From Burkholderia sp. Bp8963 (GTDB taxonomy: Bacteria > Pseudomonadota > Gammaproteobacteria > Burkholderiales > Burkholderiaceae), in contig NZ_QTQP01000028.1 of NCBI RefSeq assembly GCF_003854275.1, positions 1-64,000 on the forward strand: 64,000 nucleotides of DNA, read 5' to 3'. This document shows, piece after piece, positions 8,136 through 19,343 of this stretch (the stretch's first letter is position 1; each line of letters opens with the position of its first letter). The notes under the pieces were generated by a model. That model ran no database searches, was not told where the DNA came from, and saw nothing but the letters and a program-made list of their open reading frames with translations. A program made the position numbers and the translations under genes.

Positions 8136-9317
8136 TTACTGAAGCCGCTCGACGATTGTCACGTTAGCCAAACCGCCACCCTCGCACATCGTCTGAAGGC
8201 CATAGCGCATTCCACGCTGCGCGAGCGCGTGAATCAGCGTCGTCATCAACTTGGTGCCGGATGCGCCCAGCGGATGCCCGAGCGCAATCGCGCCGCCGTT
8301 GACATTCAACCGGGCCGGATCCGCGTCGAGCACCTTTTGCCATGCGAGCGGTATCGGCGCGAACGCTTCGTTGACCTCGTACAGGTCGATATCCTGAATG
8401 GTCAGCCCAGCCAGTTTCAGCGCGCGCTGCGTAGCCGGAATCGGGGCTTCCAGCATGATCACCGGATCGTGTCCGAGCACCGAGATATGATGTACGCGGG
8501 CGAGTGGCTTCGCGCCGAGCATCTTCAATCCGCGCTCGCTCACCACCATCACGCCCGACGCACCGTCGCACACCTGGCTCGACGCCGCCGCGGATATCAT
8601 CCCCCCTTCCTGCAGCGTCTTCACGCTGCGAATGCCGTCGAGCGATGCATCGAAGCGGATGCCTTCGTCGATCGTGTGCATCTCGCTGCCGACGGCACCA
8701 TCGAGGCCGATCGCAGCCACGGGAACGATCTCGTCGACAAAGCGCTGCTCCCGCGTCGCGTCGATCGCTCGGTGATGGCTTTCGAGCGCGAACAGGTCGA
8801 GTCGTTCGCGCGTCAGCGCGTACTTCTTCGCGATCGCTTCCGCGCCTGAGAACTGGCTGAATTCGACGTGGTCGTAACGCTCGCCGACACGCGGGCTGAT
8901 ATAGCCGCCCATGCCGTTCTTGATCGCCAGCGAATTCGCCGACGCGAGCGGCACGCGCGACATGACTTCGACGCCGGCTGCAATGACGATGTCCATCGTA
9001 CCGGACATCACCGCCTGGGCGGCGAAGTGCAACGCCTGCTGCGACGATCCGCACTGCCGGTCAATCGTGGTGCCCGGCACCGAGATCGGCAGCTTCGACG
9101 CAAGTATCGCGGTGCGCGCGACGTTCATCGATTGCTCGCCTAGTTGACTGACGCAACCCATGATCACATCGTCGACCACCGCAGGATCGGCACCAGCGCG
9201 ATCGATCAGCGCGTCCAGCACCTCTGCGGCAAGGTCGGCCGGATGCCAGCCCGATAGACGACCACTGCGCCGGCCGCCCGCGGTACGCGCGGCAGCGACG
9301 ATATAAGCTTCAGCCAT
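8136..9317 (-). CDS. Acetyl-CoA acyltransferase (thiolase), 393 aa
   Basis: A full-length thiolase. The nucleophilic cysteine is Cys89 in TTIDRQCGSSQQALHFA. The C-terminus has the [17 protein letters not shown] histidine block and the MCEGGGLANVTIVE second cysteine block. It should cleave a 3-oxoacyl-CoA with CoA in the last step of a beta-oxidation cycle. The PGTTIDRQCGSSQQA segment is common in degradative thiolases of actinobacterial steroid and branched-lipid pathways, so a bulky acyl substrate is plausible. It is set apart from the main beta-oxidation operon by the LysR and DoxX genes and converges with the MalT-type regulator. The upstream gap of 181 bp to the LysR gene may hold its own promoter. 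Confidence 0.93.
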   Translation of the reverse strand: MAEAYIVAAARTAGGRRSGRLSGWHPADLAAEVLDALIDRAGADPAVVDDVIMGCVSQLGEQSMNVARTAILASKLPISVPGTTIDRQCGSSQQALHFAAQAVMSGTMDIVIAAGVEVMSRVPLASANSLAIKNGMGGYISPRVGERYDHVEFSQFSGAEAIAKKYALTRERLDLFALESHHRAIDATREQRFVDEIVPVAAIGLDGAVGSEMHTIDEGIRFDASLDGIRSVKTLQEGGMISAAASSQVCDGASGVMVVSERGLKMLGAKPLARVHHISVLGHDPVIMLEAPIPATQRALKLAGLTIQDIDLYEVNEAFAPIPLAWQKVLDADPARLNVNGGAIALGHPLGASGTKLMTTLIHALAQRGMRYGLQTMCEGGGLANVTIVERLQ

Positions 9318-9498
9318 GTTGACCTCACGAATGCATGAAACGGAACGGGGTTGTCCAGCCTCGCGACAAGTCGACGGCGAGGCGATCGTGAGTAGTGTAC
9401 GAACGAGGAATCGATGCGGTCATCGTCAGATACGACGATCTTGCTGCGCGGAACCGAGACTGCAGTTCGTCATTGAAAACAGCATCGGCACGCCAGCT

Positions 9499-10419
9499 CT
9501 ACGCTTTCGACGCGAGCGGCACGACGAGCTTCGTTTCGAGCAGTTTCACCGCCGTGAACTCGATGAACGCGCTGACCGCGCGCGGCAGTTGCCGGCGGTT
9601 CAGATAGACGAGATAGACGCCGACGCGATGCAATCCGTATTCCGGCAATACCATCGACAGACGGCCGGCGGCGACATCGCCGGCAACCATCGCGGTCGGC
9701 AGCAATGCGATGCCGAGGCCACTGCGCGCGGCGTCGAGCTGCACTTGCATGCTGTTCACGTGGAATCGTCCTCTGACTGCGACTTCGATAGGGCCGTCCG
9801 GGCCGTCGAGCCGCCAAATCGTGTATCCGGTCGGATTGGACGGCGCGGCGATGCAATCGTGATCGGACAGGTCGGGCGGCGCGTCCGGCTCGCCATGGAC
9901 TTCGAGGTAGGCGGGGCTCGCCACCAGTCCGGCAGATGTCCAGCCGATCTGGCGAGCAATCAGGTTCGGCTCGATTGCTTTTCCGACACGAAACGCAACG
10001 TCGATGTTCTCGCCGAGCAAATCGGCGCGTGCATCGCTGAGAACGAACTCCAGCCGTACCCGAGGGTATGCTGCGAGAAATTCGCTCATGATCGCCGCGG
10101 GGACGACATGGAAGAAATCGGCGGGAAGCGCGACGCGCACGCGGCCGCTCGGCGTCGCGGTCCCCTCGGCGATTTCCTGCGTCGAGCGCTCCACCGATTC
10201 GATCTGATCCGCACACTGGGAAAAGAGCCGTTGGCCGGCGTCGGTCAGAACGAGCCGTCTAGTCGAGCGCTGCATCAGACGCACGCCGAGTTCCCGCTCG
10301 AGCTCCTGCACGCGCCGGCTCGCGGTGTTGGCGGGCAGACCGAGGCGCCGTGCCGCTTCCGCGAAGCTGCCGGCGCTCGCCACGCAGACGAAAAGCGCAA
10401 CGTCGTTCAGATCGACCAT
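9499..10419 (-). CDS. LysR-family transcriptional regulator, 306 aa
   Basis: The first 60 residues are a LysR winged helix-turn-helix (MVDLNDVALFVCVASAGSFAEAARRLGLPANTASRRVQELERELGVRLMQRSTRRLVLTDAG). The remainder fits the periplasmic-binding-protein-like effector domain (GRVRVALPADFFHVVPAAIMSEFLAAYPRVRLEFVL). The length is normal. Sequence style matches the DoxX- or quinone-linked group of LysR proteins. The next gene upstream on the same strand is a DoxX protein ending 190 bp away, so the regulator may control DoxX, the thiolase downstream, or itself. The region just upstream contains several CTAG repeats and a perfect hairpin, listed separately. The effector is unknown. Confidence 0.92.
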   Translation of the reverse strand: MVDLNDVALFVCVASAGSFAEAARRLGLPANTASRRVQELERELGVRLMQRSTRRLVLTDAGQRLFSQCADQIESVERSTQEIAEGTATPSGRVRVALPADFFHVVPAAIMSEFLAAYPRVRLEFVLSDARADLLGENIDVAFRVGKAIEPNLIARQIGWTSAGLVASPAYLEVHGEPDAPPDLSDHDCIAAPSNPTGYTIWRLDGPDGPIEVAVRGRFHVNSMQVQLDAARSGLGIALLPTAMVAGDVAAGRLSMVLPEYGLHRVGVYLVYLNRRQLPRAVSAFIEFTAVKLLETKLVVPLASKA

Positions 10420-10493
10420 CGAATGTCTCCCGGATTGGATGCGTGAAGTCCGACCTGGGCACTAGTCTACTAGAGGCTAGCCATTTGGCATCT

Positions 10494-10517
10494 GTTGAGT
10501 GTGGATTTGCACTCAAC
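10494..10517. promoter_or_regulatory. Perfect 8-bp hairpin upstream of the LysR gene
   Basis: GTTGAGTG (10494-10501), loop TGGATTTG, CACTCAAC (10510-10517). It lies 75 bp upstream of the LysR start, next to a cluster of CTAG tetramers at 10462-10480. The minus-strand reading GTTGAGTGCAAATCC resembles the activator box of element A with one extra base, so it could be a degenerate regulator site, a LysR autoregulatory site, or a terminator for doxX. Confidence 0.4.
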
Positions 10518-10609
10518 GGAAGAAGCCCGACTTAACGACAGGGCTCCGATCGCCGGTACCAAACGCATCGTCGGGTGCGGCGAACGCGCCCGACGAGGCA
10601 CCGATGCGA

Positions 10610-11029
10610 TTACGCGGCGCGAACCTCCACCGGCTGACGTCGGCCATCGAGGCTGAACGCGCTGGCGCGGAATGCCAGAACCTGAATCAGACCGCCGGCC
10701 ATCGCGACATTCTTCAGGAAGTGGAACGCCTGGTTCTGATCGCCGAATGCATGATGAAACACCAGCGCCGTCGCGATCGAATACACGGCCAGCAACGCGG
10801 CGACGAGCCGTGTCTGGAACCCGACGATCAGCAGCAGGCCGCCGACGAGCTCGAGCGCCGTCGCGACGACGAAGGCGGTCGTCGGCGCGGGAAACCCAAC
10901 GAACGTGATGTATCCGATGGTCGCCGCCGGTGCGGCCAGCTTGCCGACTCCGCTGAAAAGGAAAACGGTCGCGATGAGGATTCGACCGATCAGTGCGAGT
11001 GCATCTCGAGATTTGATGTTTGAGTTCAT
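10610..11029 (-). CDS. DoxX family membrane protein, 139 aa
   Basis: A small protein with four hydrophobic helices. It begins MNSNIKSRDALALIGRILIATVFLFSGVGKLAAP, the typical DoxX first helix with its conserved SGxxKL, then GFPAPTTAFVVATALELVGGLLLIVGFQTRLVAALLAVYSIATALVFHHAF. The start at 11029 is chosen because the family begins shortly before the first helix; the frame remains open to 11251 but the added residues look non-coding. DoxX proteins are inner-membrane proteins of ill-defined redox or quinone-associated function. It is preceded by promoter element B, 160 bp upstream, and therefore probably belongs to the same regulon as the azoR, BVMO and pirin operons. Confidence 0.9.
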   Translation of the reverse strand: MNSNIKSRDALALIGRILIATVFLFSGVGKLAAPAATIGYITFVGFPAPTTAFVVATALELVGGLLLIVGFQTRLVAALLAVYSIATALVFHHAFGDQNQAFHFLKNVAMAGGLIQVLAFRASAFSLDGRRQPVEVRAA

Positions 11030-11187
11030 GGCGATGGCTAATGAAGGTGAGTTTCGGAAACGAACCGCGCAGCGACAGTGTTGGCCGATGCGACGGACGG
11101 CGGCAGCATGATTGATGCCGCGGACCTTCGACAGCCCGCCACCGAAGGTGGTTACCGCTCGGAGGCTGATCGAGGCCCGTGGAATGC

Positions 11188-11244
11188 ATCGTAGGCATTG
11201 CCGAATCCGATGACTAGACGGACAACACGGATTGCACTCGTCCA
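11188..11244 (-). promoter_or_regulatory. Promoter element B, upstream of doxX
   Basis: Second copy of the 57-bp element. The box GGACGA-GTG-CAATCC lies at 11243-11229 and the -10-like TACGAT at 11193-11188, both read on the minus strand towards doxX. It is collinear with copies A, C and D with no gap. It stands directly between the end of the beta-oxidation operon and doxX, giving doxX its own promoter. Confidence 0.65.
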
Positions 11245-11311
11245 GAATCAACGCGAATTCGCCGATCGATCACGCACGCAGCGCTGTGGAATTCAGGTCG
11301 GATGGCGACAT

Positions 11312-11334
11312 GCCCGAAGCGCCGACGCTCGGGC
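11312..11334 (-). terminator. Hairpin downstream of the SDR gene ending the beta-oxidation operon
   Basis: GCCCGAAGCG (11312-11321) pairs with CGCTCGGGC (11326-11334) with one bulged base, 20 bp past the SDR stop on the minus strand. No long U-tract follows. It separates the beta-oxidation operon from element B. Confidence 0.4.
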
Positions 11335-11354
11335 GACGCGCGCCGGCGCCCGGC

Positions 11355-12123
11355 TCAAAGGCTGCTGACCAGATGCCCGCCGTCGACCGCGACGACCGAC
11401 CCGGTCATGTAGGCGCCGGCGTCCGATGCCAGCAGCAGCAACGGGCCGAGCAGATCCTCCGGCCGGCCGAACGCGCGCCCCGGAATGCGGCTCATGAGTT
11501 TTTGCCCCGCGTCACTGGCCAGGAACCCGGCGTTGAGTTCGGTCGACACGTAGCCGGGCGCGATCGCATTGACACGGATTCGATGGCGCGCAAGCTCCAG
11601 TGCCATCGAGCGTGTCAGATGGATCAGGCCAGCCTTCGATGCGCAGTAAGGCGCGACACCGCCGGCGACGCGAAGGCCCGTGATCGAAGCAATGTTGATC
11701 ACGGCACCGCCGACGCCAGCGGCCACCATGCGCCGGGCCGCCTCGGTGGCGACCAGATACGCGCCCTTCAAATTCGTGTCGATCGCTTCGTCCCAGGTCT
11801 GCTCGCTATGCTCCAGCAACGGATGCGTCGATGCCACGCCCGCATTGTTGATGACCAGGTCGACGACGCCCACGTCCGCCTGGATAGCGTCGAAAGCCAG
11901 GCGAACGCTGTCGGCAGACGTGACGTCGATCGAAGCAGCGATCGCCATTCCGCCGGCCTGCTCGATTTCGGCGACCACGTTGTTTAGGCGGTCGACGCGG
12001 CGAGCCGCGACGACGACGGTCGCCCCCGCCTGCGCGAGCGCGCGCGCGAAATAGCGCCCCAGGCCGCTCGACGCGCCGGTCACGAACGGCCGCCGCCCGC
12101 ACAGCGAGAACAGCGCGTCGATG

Positions 12124-12143
<20 letters not shown>
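11355..12143 (-). CDS. SDR-family oxidoreductase, 262 aa
   Basis: A classical short-chain dehydrogenase. It has the TGASSGLG cofactor motif near residue 25, NNAG near residue 98, the serine in INIASITG and the YCASK catalytic pair, and it ends with the usual MTGSVVAVDGGH. The segment VVVAARRVDRLNNV after the first fold suggests NADP(H) preference through arginines, which is inference. Either ATG 12143 or ATG 12134 may start it; both lie inside the 3' end of the FadJ-like gene (stop at 12124), so the two are translationally coupled. It is the last gene of the minus-strand beta-oxidation series and may oxidise a hydroxyl intermediate. Confidence 0.9.
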
Positions 12144-14283
<2,140 letters not shown>

Positions 14284-14302
14284 GAGTGGCTCCTTTGATC
14301 GA

Positions 14303-14982
14303 TTAATGCGTAGCGCTGCGAGCGATCTGTTTCGCGATGCTCCACCGATGGACTTCCGACGGGCCGTCGTAGATGCGAAACGCTCGCATGTCGGCAAAGA
14401 TTCGCGCGACGATGGTTTCCGCCGTGACACCCGGCCCGCCGAGAATCTGCACGCAGCGATCGACTACGCGCCACTGCGCTTCCGAGCAGATCACCTTCGC
14501 GACGCTGGACTCGTGGCGCCCTTTCTCTCCCTGGTCCAGCAGCCATGCGCAATGCCAGATCACGAGGCGCGCGGTGTGAAGATCCATTTCGTTATCGGCG
14601 AGCATGAAGCCGACGCCTTCATCTGTGGCTGCAGCCAGCGGGCTTTCTGTGACGCGGTGGCGACGGCCTCCATCAGGTGAATGTTGCCTTCGTCGGGCGC
14701 GGCAATATTGAGCGCCGTGGGCCCCAGCGTCGAATAGCCTGCTTCCTCGAAGACGATCGCCTTCGCGAAGTGAGAGAGCCCTAGCCCGCCCGCCTCGACC
14801 AATGCATGCGGTGTCAGCAGACCGGCCCGCCGCGCCTTATCGATCAGCTCATGGCGTAGCGCCTCGCTCGGGCCGTGGGCCGTCTGACGCAAATCGCGCT
14901 CCATCGGGATGACCTCCTCCGCGATGAAGCGACGGGTACGAAGCTGAAGTTCCTTCAGGTTGTCGGGGATGTCGAAATTCAA
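14303..14982 (-). pseudogene. Acyl-CoA dehydrogenase pseudogene with internal deletion and frameshift
   Basis: The first 112 codons (14982 to about 14645) read as the N-terminus of an acyl-CoA dehydrogenase of the FadE9/ACAD11-like type, from MNFDIPDNLKELQLRTRRFI to NIAAPDEGNIHLMEAVATASQKARWLQP. Immediately afterwards the frame shifts, and the last 105 codons (GVGFMLADNEMDLHTARLVIWHCAWLL to the SEVHRWSIAKQIAR end, stop 14303) are in another frame. The family has about 400 residues, so about 180 central residues, including the FAD-binding and TEP-motif middle domain, are missing. The join lies near 14620-14630. The gene is therefore inactive. Its start overlaps the nitronate monooxygenase stop (ATGA), showing it was once translated in the operon. 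Confidence 0.88.
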
Positions 14983-15998
14983 TTCGCGGCTCCTCGATGC
15001 GCGGCTTCATCGCGGGCGCCGTCGGCGACATCGAACCGCGCCAATGCCCGCTGCAGCCGTTCGTGACAATCGGCGACGATGCGCTCGATCAGCACTTCGC
15101 ACGTCGGCACGTCGTGAATCAGCGCAACGACCTGGCCGGCGGTGATGATCCCGCCGTCGATCTCGCCCTGCGCCAGCGCGGCCTTGCCTCGCGCGCCCGC
15201 GACGAGCGGATGGATGTCCTTGAACTCGCAGCCGCCGGGACGCCGCTCGGTCGCGACCACCTCGTCCGCAATCGCGTTCTTGAACACGCGCGCGGTATTT
15301 TTCAGCGTCCGGAAGATGAGTTGCGTATCGCGTTCCGTCGCGTTGACGAGCGCGTCCTTGATCCGTTGATGAATCGGCGCTTCGACCGTCGCGCAAAAAC
15401 GCGTGCCCATGTTGATCCCCTCCGCGCCGAGCGCCAGCGCGGCGGCCATGCCCCGGCCATCCCCGATGCCGCCTGACGCGACCACCGGGATGTCAAGCGC
15501 CTGCACCGCGCGCGGAATCAGGATCAGCCCCGGGACGTCGTCCTCCCCCGGATGCCCCGCGCATTCAAAGCCGTCGATGCTGACGATATCGACGCCGTTT
15601 CGCTGAGCCGACAGCGCGTGTCTCACCGTCGTGCACTTGTGGACGATCACGCCGCCGGCCGCCTTGATCTTGTCGATGAATTTCGTCGGGCTGTTGCCGG
15701 CGGTTTCAATGATCGTCACCCCGGCTTCCAGCGCGGCATCGAGGTATGCCTCGTAAGGTGGCGGGCTCGCTGCCGGCAGAATCGTCAGATTCACCGCGAA
15801 AGGCCGCGACGTCATCGCGCGGCAACGTTCGATTTCCGCCGACAAGGCGTCGGGTGTGGGCTGGGTCAACGCGGTCAGTGTCCCGAGTCCGCCCGCGTTG
15901 GATACCGCGGAGGCCATTTCCGCGGTGCCCACCCACATCATGCCGCCCTGAATGATCGGGTAACGAATCCCGAGAATATCCGTGACGCGCGTCTTCAT
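14979..15998 (-). CDS. Nitronate monooxygenase family FMN protein (339 aa)
   Basis: A TIM-barrel flavoprotein of the nitronate monooxygenase/2-nitropropane dioxygenase family. It starts TRVTDILGIRYPIIQGGMMWVG, has the FECAGHPGEDD segment with the conserved histidine near residue 150, and the phosphate-binding GGIGDGRGMAAALALGAEGINMGTRF. Family members oxidise alkyl nitronates, but many homologues sit in steroid or terpenoid beta-oxidation operons where their true job is unclear and may be a flavin-dependent reduction or isomerisation of an enoyl intermediate. It is coupled on both sides by 4-bp overlaps: with the acyl-CoA dehydrogenase upstream and with the pseudogene downstream. Confidence 0.9.
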   Translation of the reverse strand: MKTRVTDILGIRYPIIQGGMMWVGTAEMASAVSNAGGLGTLTALTQPTPDALSAEIERCRAMTSRPFAVNLTILPAASPPPYEAYLDAALEAGVTIIETAGNSPTKFIDKIKAAGGVIVHKCTTVRHALSAQRNGVDIVSIDGFECAGHPGEDDVPGLILIPRAVQALDIPVVASGGIGDGRGMAAALALGAEGINMGTRFCATVEAPIHQRIKDALVNATERDTQLIFRTLKNTARVFKNAIADEVVATERRPGGCEFKDIHPLVAGARGKAALAQGEIDGGIITAGQVVALIHDVPTCEVLIERIVADCHERLQRALARFDVADGARDEAAHRGAAN

Positions 15999-17155
15999 GC
16001 GTTGAGTTTCCTGTCGTCGAGCCCGAGGTCGCGGCCAATGATCTCCTTCATGATTTCATTGGCCCCCGCAAAAATTCTCGATACGCGCGCGTCGGTAAAC
16101 ATCCGCGCGATCCGGTATTCCTCCATGTAACCGGCGCCGCCATGCAGTTGCACGCAGGCGTCGATCACCTTGTTCTCGAGCTCCGTCGCAAGCAGCTTCG
16201 CCTCCGACGCCACCGCGGCCGTCAATTGCCGCTCATTCGCCTCCATCACGCAGTGATCGACGAGCGCCTGCACCGCGTCGAGTTGCGCGCGCATCGAAGC
16301 CATCTCGAATCGCACGTGTTGAAACGATCCGATCGGCTTGCCGAACGCCATCCGTTCCTTCACGTAATCGAGCGTAATGTCGAATGCCGCCTGTGCATGC
16401 GCGATCGATCCGATCGCGACCTGCAGGCGCTCCTCGGCCAGCAGCGACGACATGTAGAAGAACCCTTTCGCCGGATCGCCCAGCACGTGACTCTTCGGCA
16501 CCTTCACGTCGTCGAAGAACAGTTCCACCGTATCCTGCGCATGCAGTCCGATCTTGCGCAGCTTGTTGCCGCGCTTGAATCCGGGCATATCGGCTTCGAC
16601 GATGAAAAGCCCGATGCCGTGACGGCTTCCTGGCACCGTTCTCGCCGCGACGACGATGACGTCGGCCTGACTGCCGTTCGAGATGAACGTCTTCGCGCCG
16701 TTGAGCAGCCAGTGGTCGCCCATGTCGATGGCGGACGTCTTCATGCTGGCGAGATCGCTTCCCGCCCCCGGCTCCGTCATCGCGATCGCGAGAATCTTCT
16801 CGCCGCGCATCGCCGGCGGCAGGAAGCGGGCCTTCTGCTCGTGCGAGCCGAACGCACCGAGATACGGCGCGACGACGCGCGAATGCAGATTCATGTAGAA
16901 ACCGATCTCGCCATGACGGACGTTCTCTTCGTACAGGATCTGCTCGAAACGCAGATCGGCGATCCCGAGTCCGCCATATTCCTCCGGCGTCCAGATCAGC
17001 AGATAACCCTGCTCACCGGCCTTCAGGAAGGCTTCGCGATCCACGAAGCCCTGTTGACGCCAGCGCTCGGCGTGCGGACCGATTTCGCCGCGAAAGAAGC
17101 GGCTAACCGTGTCGCGGAATGCGAGGTGCTCGGCGTCGAAATGAGTGCGTCGCAT
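15995..17155 (-). CDS. Acyl-CoA dehydrogenase (386 aa)
   Basis: An intact acyl-CoA dehydrogenase: helical N-domain, then AIAMTEPGAGSDLASMKTSA, the middle domain with NGAKTFISNGSQADVIVVAAR, and the C-domain ending YRIARMFTDARVSRIFAGANEIMKEIIGRDL. The position that carries the base Glu in medium-chain enzymes (YEG) is Ala here, but the LLAEERLQVAIG segment supplies a Glu at the site used in isovaleryl- and long-chain enzymes, so the protein should be active. It oxidises an acyl-CoA to the 2-enoyl-CoA and passes electrons to ETF. It ends in a 4-bp overlap with the nitronate monooxygenase gene and starts 24 bp after the FadB-like gene. Confidence 0.93.
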   Translation of the reverse strand: MRRTHFDAEHLAFRDTVSRFFRGEIGPHAERWRQQGFVDREAFLKAGEQGYLLIWTPEEYGGLGIADLRFEQILYEENVRHGEIGFYMNLHSRVVAPYLGAFGSHEQKARFLPPAMRGEKILAIAMTEPGAGSDLASMKTSAIDMGDHWLLNGAKTFISNGSQADVIVVAARTVPGSRHGIGLFIVEADMPGFKRGNKLRKIGLHAQDTVELFFDDVKVPKSHVLGDPAKGFFYMSSLLAEERLQVAIGSIAHAQAAFDITLDYVKERMAFGKPIGSFQHVRFEMASMRAQLDAVQALVDHCVMEANERQLTAAVASEAKLLATELENKVIDACVQLHGGAGYMEEYRIARMFTDARVSRIFAGANEIMKEIIGRDLGLDDRKLNA

Positions 17156-17179
17156 ATTCAGATTTCCTTGTGCATCGCG

Positions 17180-19330
17180 TCACGCATGCCGGGGATGGAA
17201 TGGCTCGTCGGCGCCGGCGCGCGCGCGCAGCCATGCCGAAGGCCGGAAGCGCTCACCGAATTGCGACGCCAATGCATCGCAATCGGCCACGAACGCACGA
17301 AGCCCCACGGTATCGATCAGCGACAGCGTGCCGCCCGTCCAGGTCGGAAAGCCGAGCCCCAGCACGGCGCCGAGGTCGGCGTCCGCCGGCGCGGTAATCA
17401 CGCCCTCCTCGACGCAACGGGCGGCCTCGAGCGCCTGGATGTAAAGCAGCCGGCGCTTCGCGTCTTCGACGGACGGCTGTCGCTCCTGCAGCGGATGGCG
17501 CTCCGCCAGGCCATCCCACAGATGCTTTTTGCCGCCCGCCGGATAGCTGTAGAAACCCATCCCGGCCCTGCGGCCGAGCCGGCCGAGCGCATTCATGCTC
17601 TCGATGACCTGCGCCGCGTGCTGTCGCAGGAAACGGCTCGGCAAATCGTCCGCGCGCGCCTGATCCAGTACCTTCTTCTGCAAGTCGAGCGTGACTTCGT
17701 CGGTCACCGCCAGCGGCCCCGTCGCCATCCCCGCCTGCTTTGCGGCGTTTTCGATGAGGCTCGGCGCGACGCCTTCCGCGAGCATCGCCATCCCCTCGTC
17801 GATATACGCACAGAAGATTCGGCTCGTATAGAACCCGGGGCTGTCGTTCACGGCGATGGGCGTCTTGCGCAACTGCCTCACGAACGCTAACGCGAACGCG
17901 ATGGTCGCCTCCGACGTGTCGCGTCCGACGATGATCTCGACGAGCGGCATCCGCTCGACGGGTGAAAAGAAATGAAGGCCGATGAACTGCGCCGGACGCG
18001 CGCTGTGCTTTGCAAGCCCCGTGATCGGCAGTGTCGACGTATTGCTCGCGAAGATGGCCGATACCGGCAACGCCGCCTCGGCTTTCCGGATCACATCGGC
18101 CTTGATCTCGCGATTCTCGAAGACCGCCTCGACGACGAGGTCGCACCCGCCAAGCGCGCCGAAATCGTCGGAAGGCGTGATGCGGTCGAGGATCGCGGTG
18201 GCGGCCTGCTCGCTGCGGCGACCTGCGGCCACCTCCCTTTCCAGCGACGCGGCGCAACGCGCCTTGCCCTGCTCGGCGGCCGCGCGGTTCGTGTCGAGCA
18301 GTACGACGTCAATGCCGGCGGCGGCGGACACGAACGCGATCCCGCTTCCCATCATGCCCGCGCCCAGCACGCCGAGCTTCGTAACTTTCGCATCCGGCAG
18401 CCTGGGCCGTCCGATGCCCTTGTCGGCAGCCAGCTTGTTGACGAACAGCGTGCGGATCATGTTGCGGGCGACCGGCCCGGCCAGCAGCGGACCGAAATAA
18501 TTGGCTTCGACGCGTAGCGCCGTATCGATCGGCAACTGCGTTCCCTCGTACACGCAGGACAGGATCGCCGCGGGAGCGGGATAGTTGTCCTGCGTCCCCT
18601 TGCGCACCGCGGCGACGCCGCGGCCAAACGTGCTCGCCGCGTGTGGCGCGAGCGCACCCGCGCCGCCGGGCACACGAAAGCCCTTCACGTCCCACGGCTG
18701 GCACGCATCCGGATGTTGCAGCACCCACGCGCGCGCCGTTTCGTAGACGAGATCCGCATGCACGACGCTGTCGACCATGCCGAGCGTCAGCGCCTCCGCC
18801 GGCTTGACCTTCCGCCCGCTGAGCAGCAACGGCATCGCACGCTCGATTCCGATCAGACGCGGCAGGCGCTGGGTGCCCCCCGCGCCGGGCAACAGGCCGA
18901 TCGTCACTTCGGGCAGGCCGATCACCGCGGCCGGATCGTCCGCGAGCACGCGGTAGTGGCAAGCGAGGCAGAGCTCGTAGCCGCCACCAAGCGCCAGCCC
19001 GTTGATCGCGGCCGCCACGGGCTTGCCGCAGGTTTCAAGACGGCGGTAGATCATCGACGCTTCCAGCGTCAGGTCGCGCGCCGCCGATGCGCTCATCTTG
19101 CGATCGTATGCGGTCACGAAATCCTTCAGGTCCGCCCCGGCGACGAACGCCCCCGGCTTCGCCGACGTCACGACTGCACCCCTGACGTCGCTTCGCGTGC
19201 GAATCAGCTCCGTGACGTGCGCCAGCTCCGCGAGCAGTTCAGGCGCCAGCACGTTGACCGTTCGCCCCGGTACGTTGATCGCCACTCGCGCGATGCCGTC
19301 GGCGTCGACCTCGAAATCGATGTTGTTCAT
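17180..19330 (-). CDS. 3-hydroxyacyl-CoA dehydrogenase / enoyl-CoA hydratase, FadB-like (716 aa)
   Basis: The N-terminal crotonase domain has both catalytic glutamate motifs ([13 protein letters not shown] and [24 protein letters not shown]). The NAD-binding domain starts near residue 315 ([29 protein letters not shown]) and is followed by [25 protein letters not shown] and two dehydrogenase C-domains. It performs hydration and dehydrogenation in one beta-oxidation cycle. Its stop is 24 bp from the acyl-CoA dehydrogenase start, and its start is 13 bp after the thiolase stop, so thiolase, FadB-like and dehydrogenase form a complete cycle in one operon. It differs clearly from the enzyme at 12124-14283. 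Confidence 0.94.
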   Translation of the reverse strand: MNNIDFEVDADGIARVAINVPGRTVNVLAPELLAELAHVTELIRTRSDVRGAVVTSAKPGAFVAGADLKDFVTAYDRKMSASAARDLTLEASMIYRRLETCGKPVAAAINGLALGGGYELCLACHYRVLADDPAAVIGLPEVTIGLLPGAGGTQRLPRLIGIERAMPLLLSGRKVKPAEALTLGMVDSVVHADLVYETARAWVLQHPDACQPWDVKGFRVPGGAGALAPHAASTFGRGVAAVRKGTQDNYPAPAAILSCVYEGTQLPIDTALRVEANYFGPLLAGPVARNMIRTLFVNKLAADKGIGRPRLPDAKVTKLGVLGAGMMGSGIAFVSAAAGIDVVLLDTNRAAAEQGKARCAASLEREVAAGRRSEQAATAILDRITPSDDFGALGGCDLVVEAVFENREIKADVIRKAEAALPVSAIFASNTSTLPITGLAKHSARPAQFIGLHFFSPVERMPLVEIIVGRDTSEATIAFALAFVRQLRKTPIAVNDSPGFYTSRIFCAYIDEGMAMLAEGVAPSLIENAAKQAGMATGPLAVTDEVTLDLQKKVLDQARADDLPSRFLRQHAAQVIESMNALGRLGRRAGMGFYSYPAGGKKHLWDGLAERHPLQERQPSVEDAKRRLLYIQALEAARCVEEGVITAPADADLGAVLGLGFPTWTGGTLSLIDTVGLRAFVADCDALASQFGERFRPSAWLRARAGADEPFHPRHA

Positions 19331-19343
19331 GTTGTTCGCTTTC

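Noticed and set aside
9405..9475. Possible copy of the element upstream of the first thiolase
   Set aside because: About half of the box positions match and the -10 hexamer is out of register.
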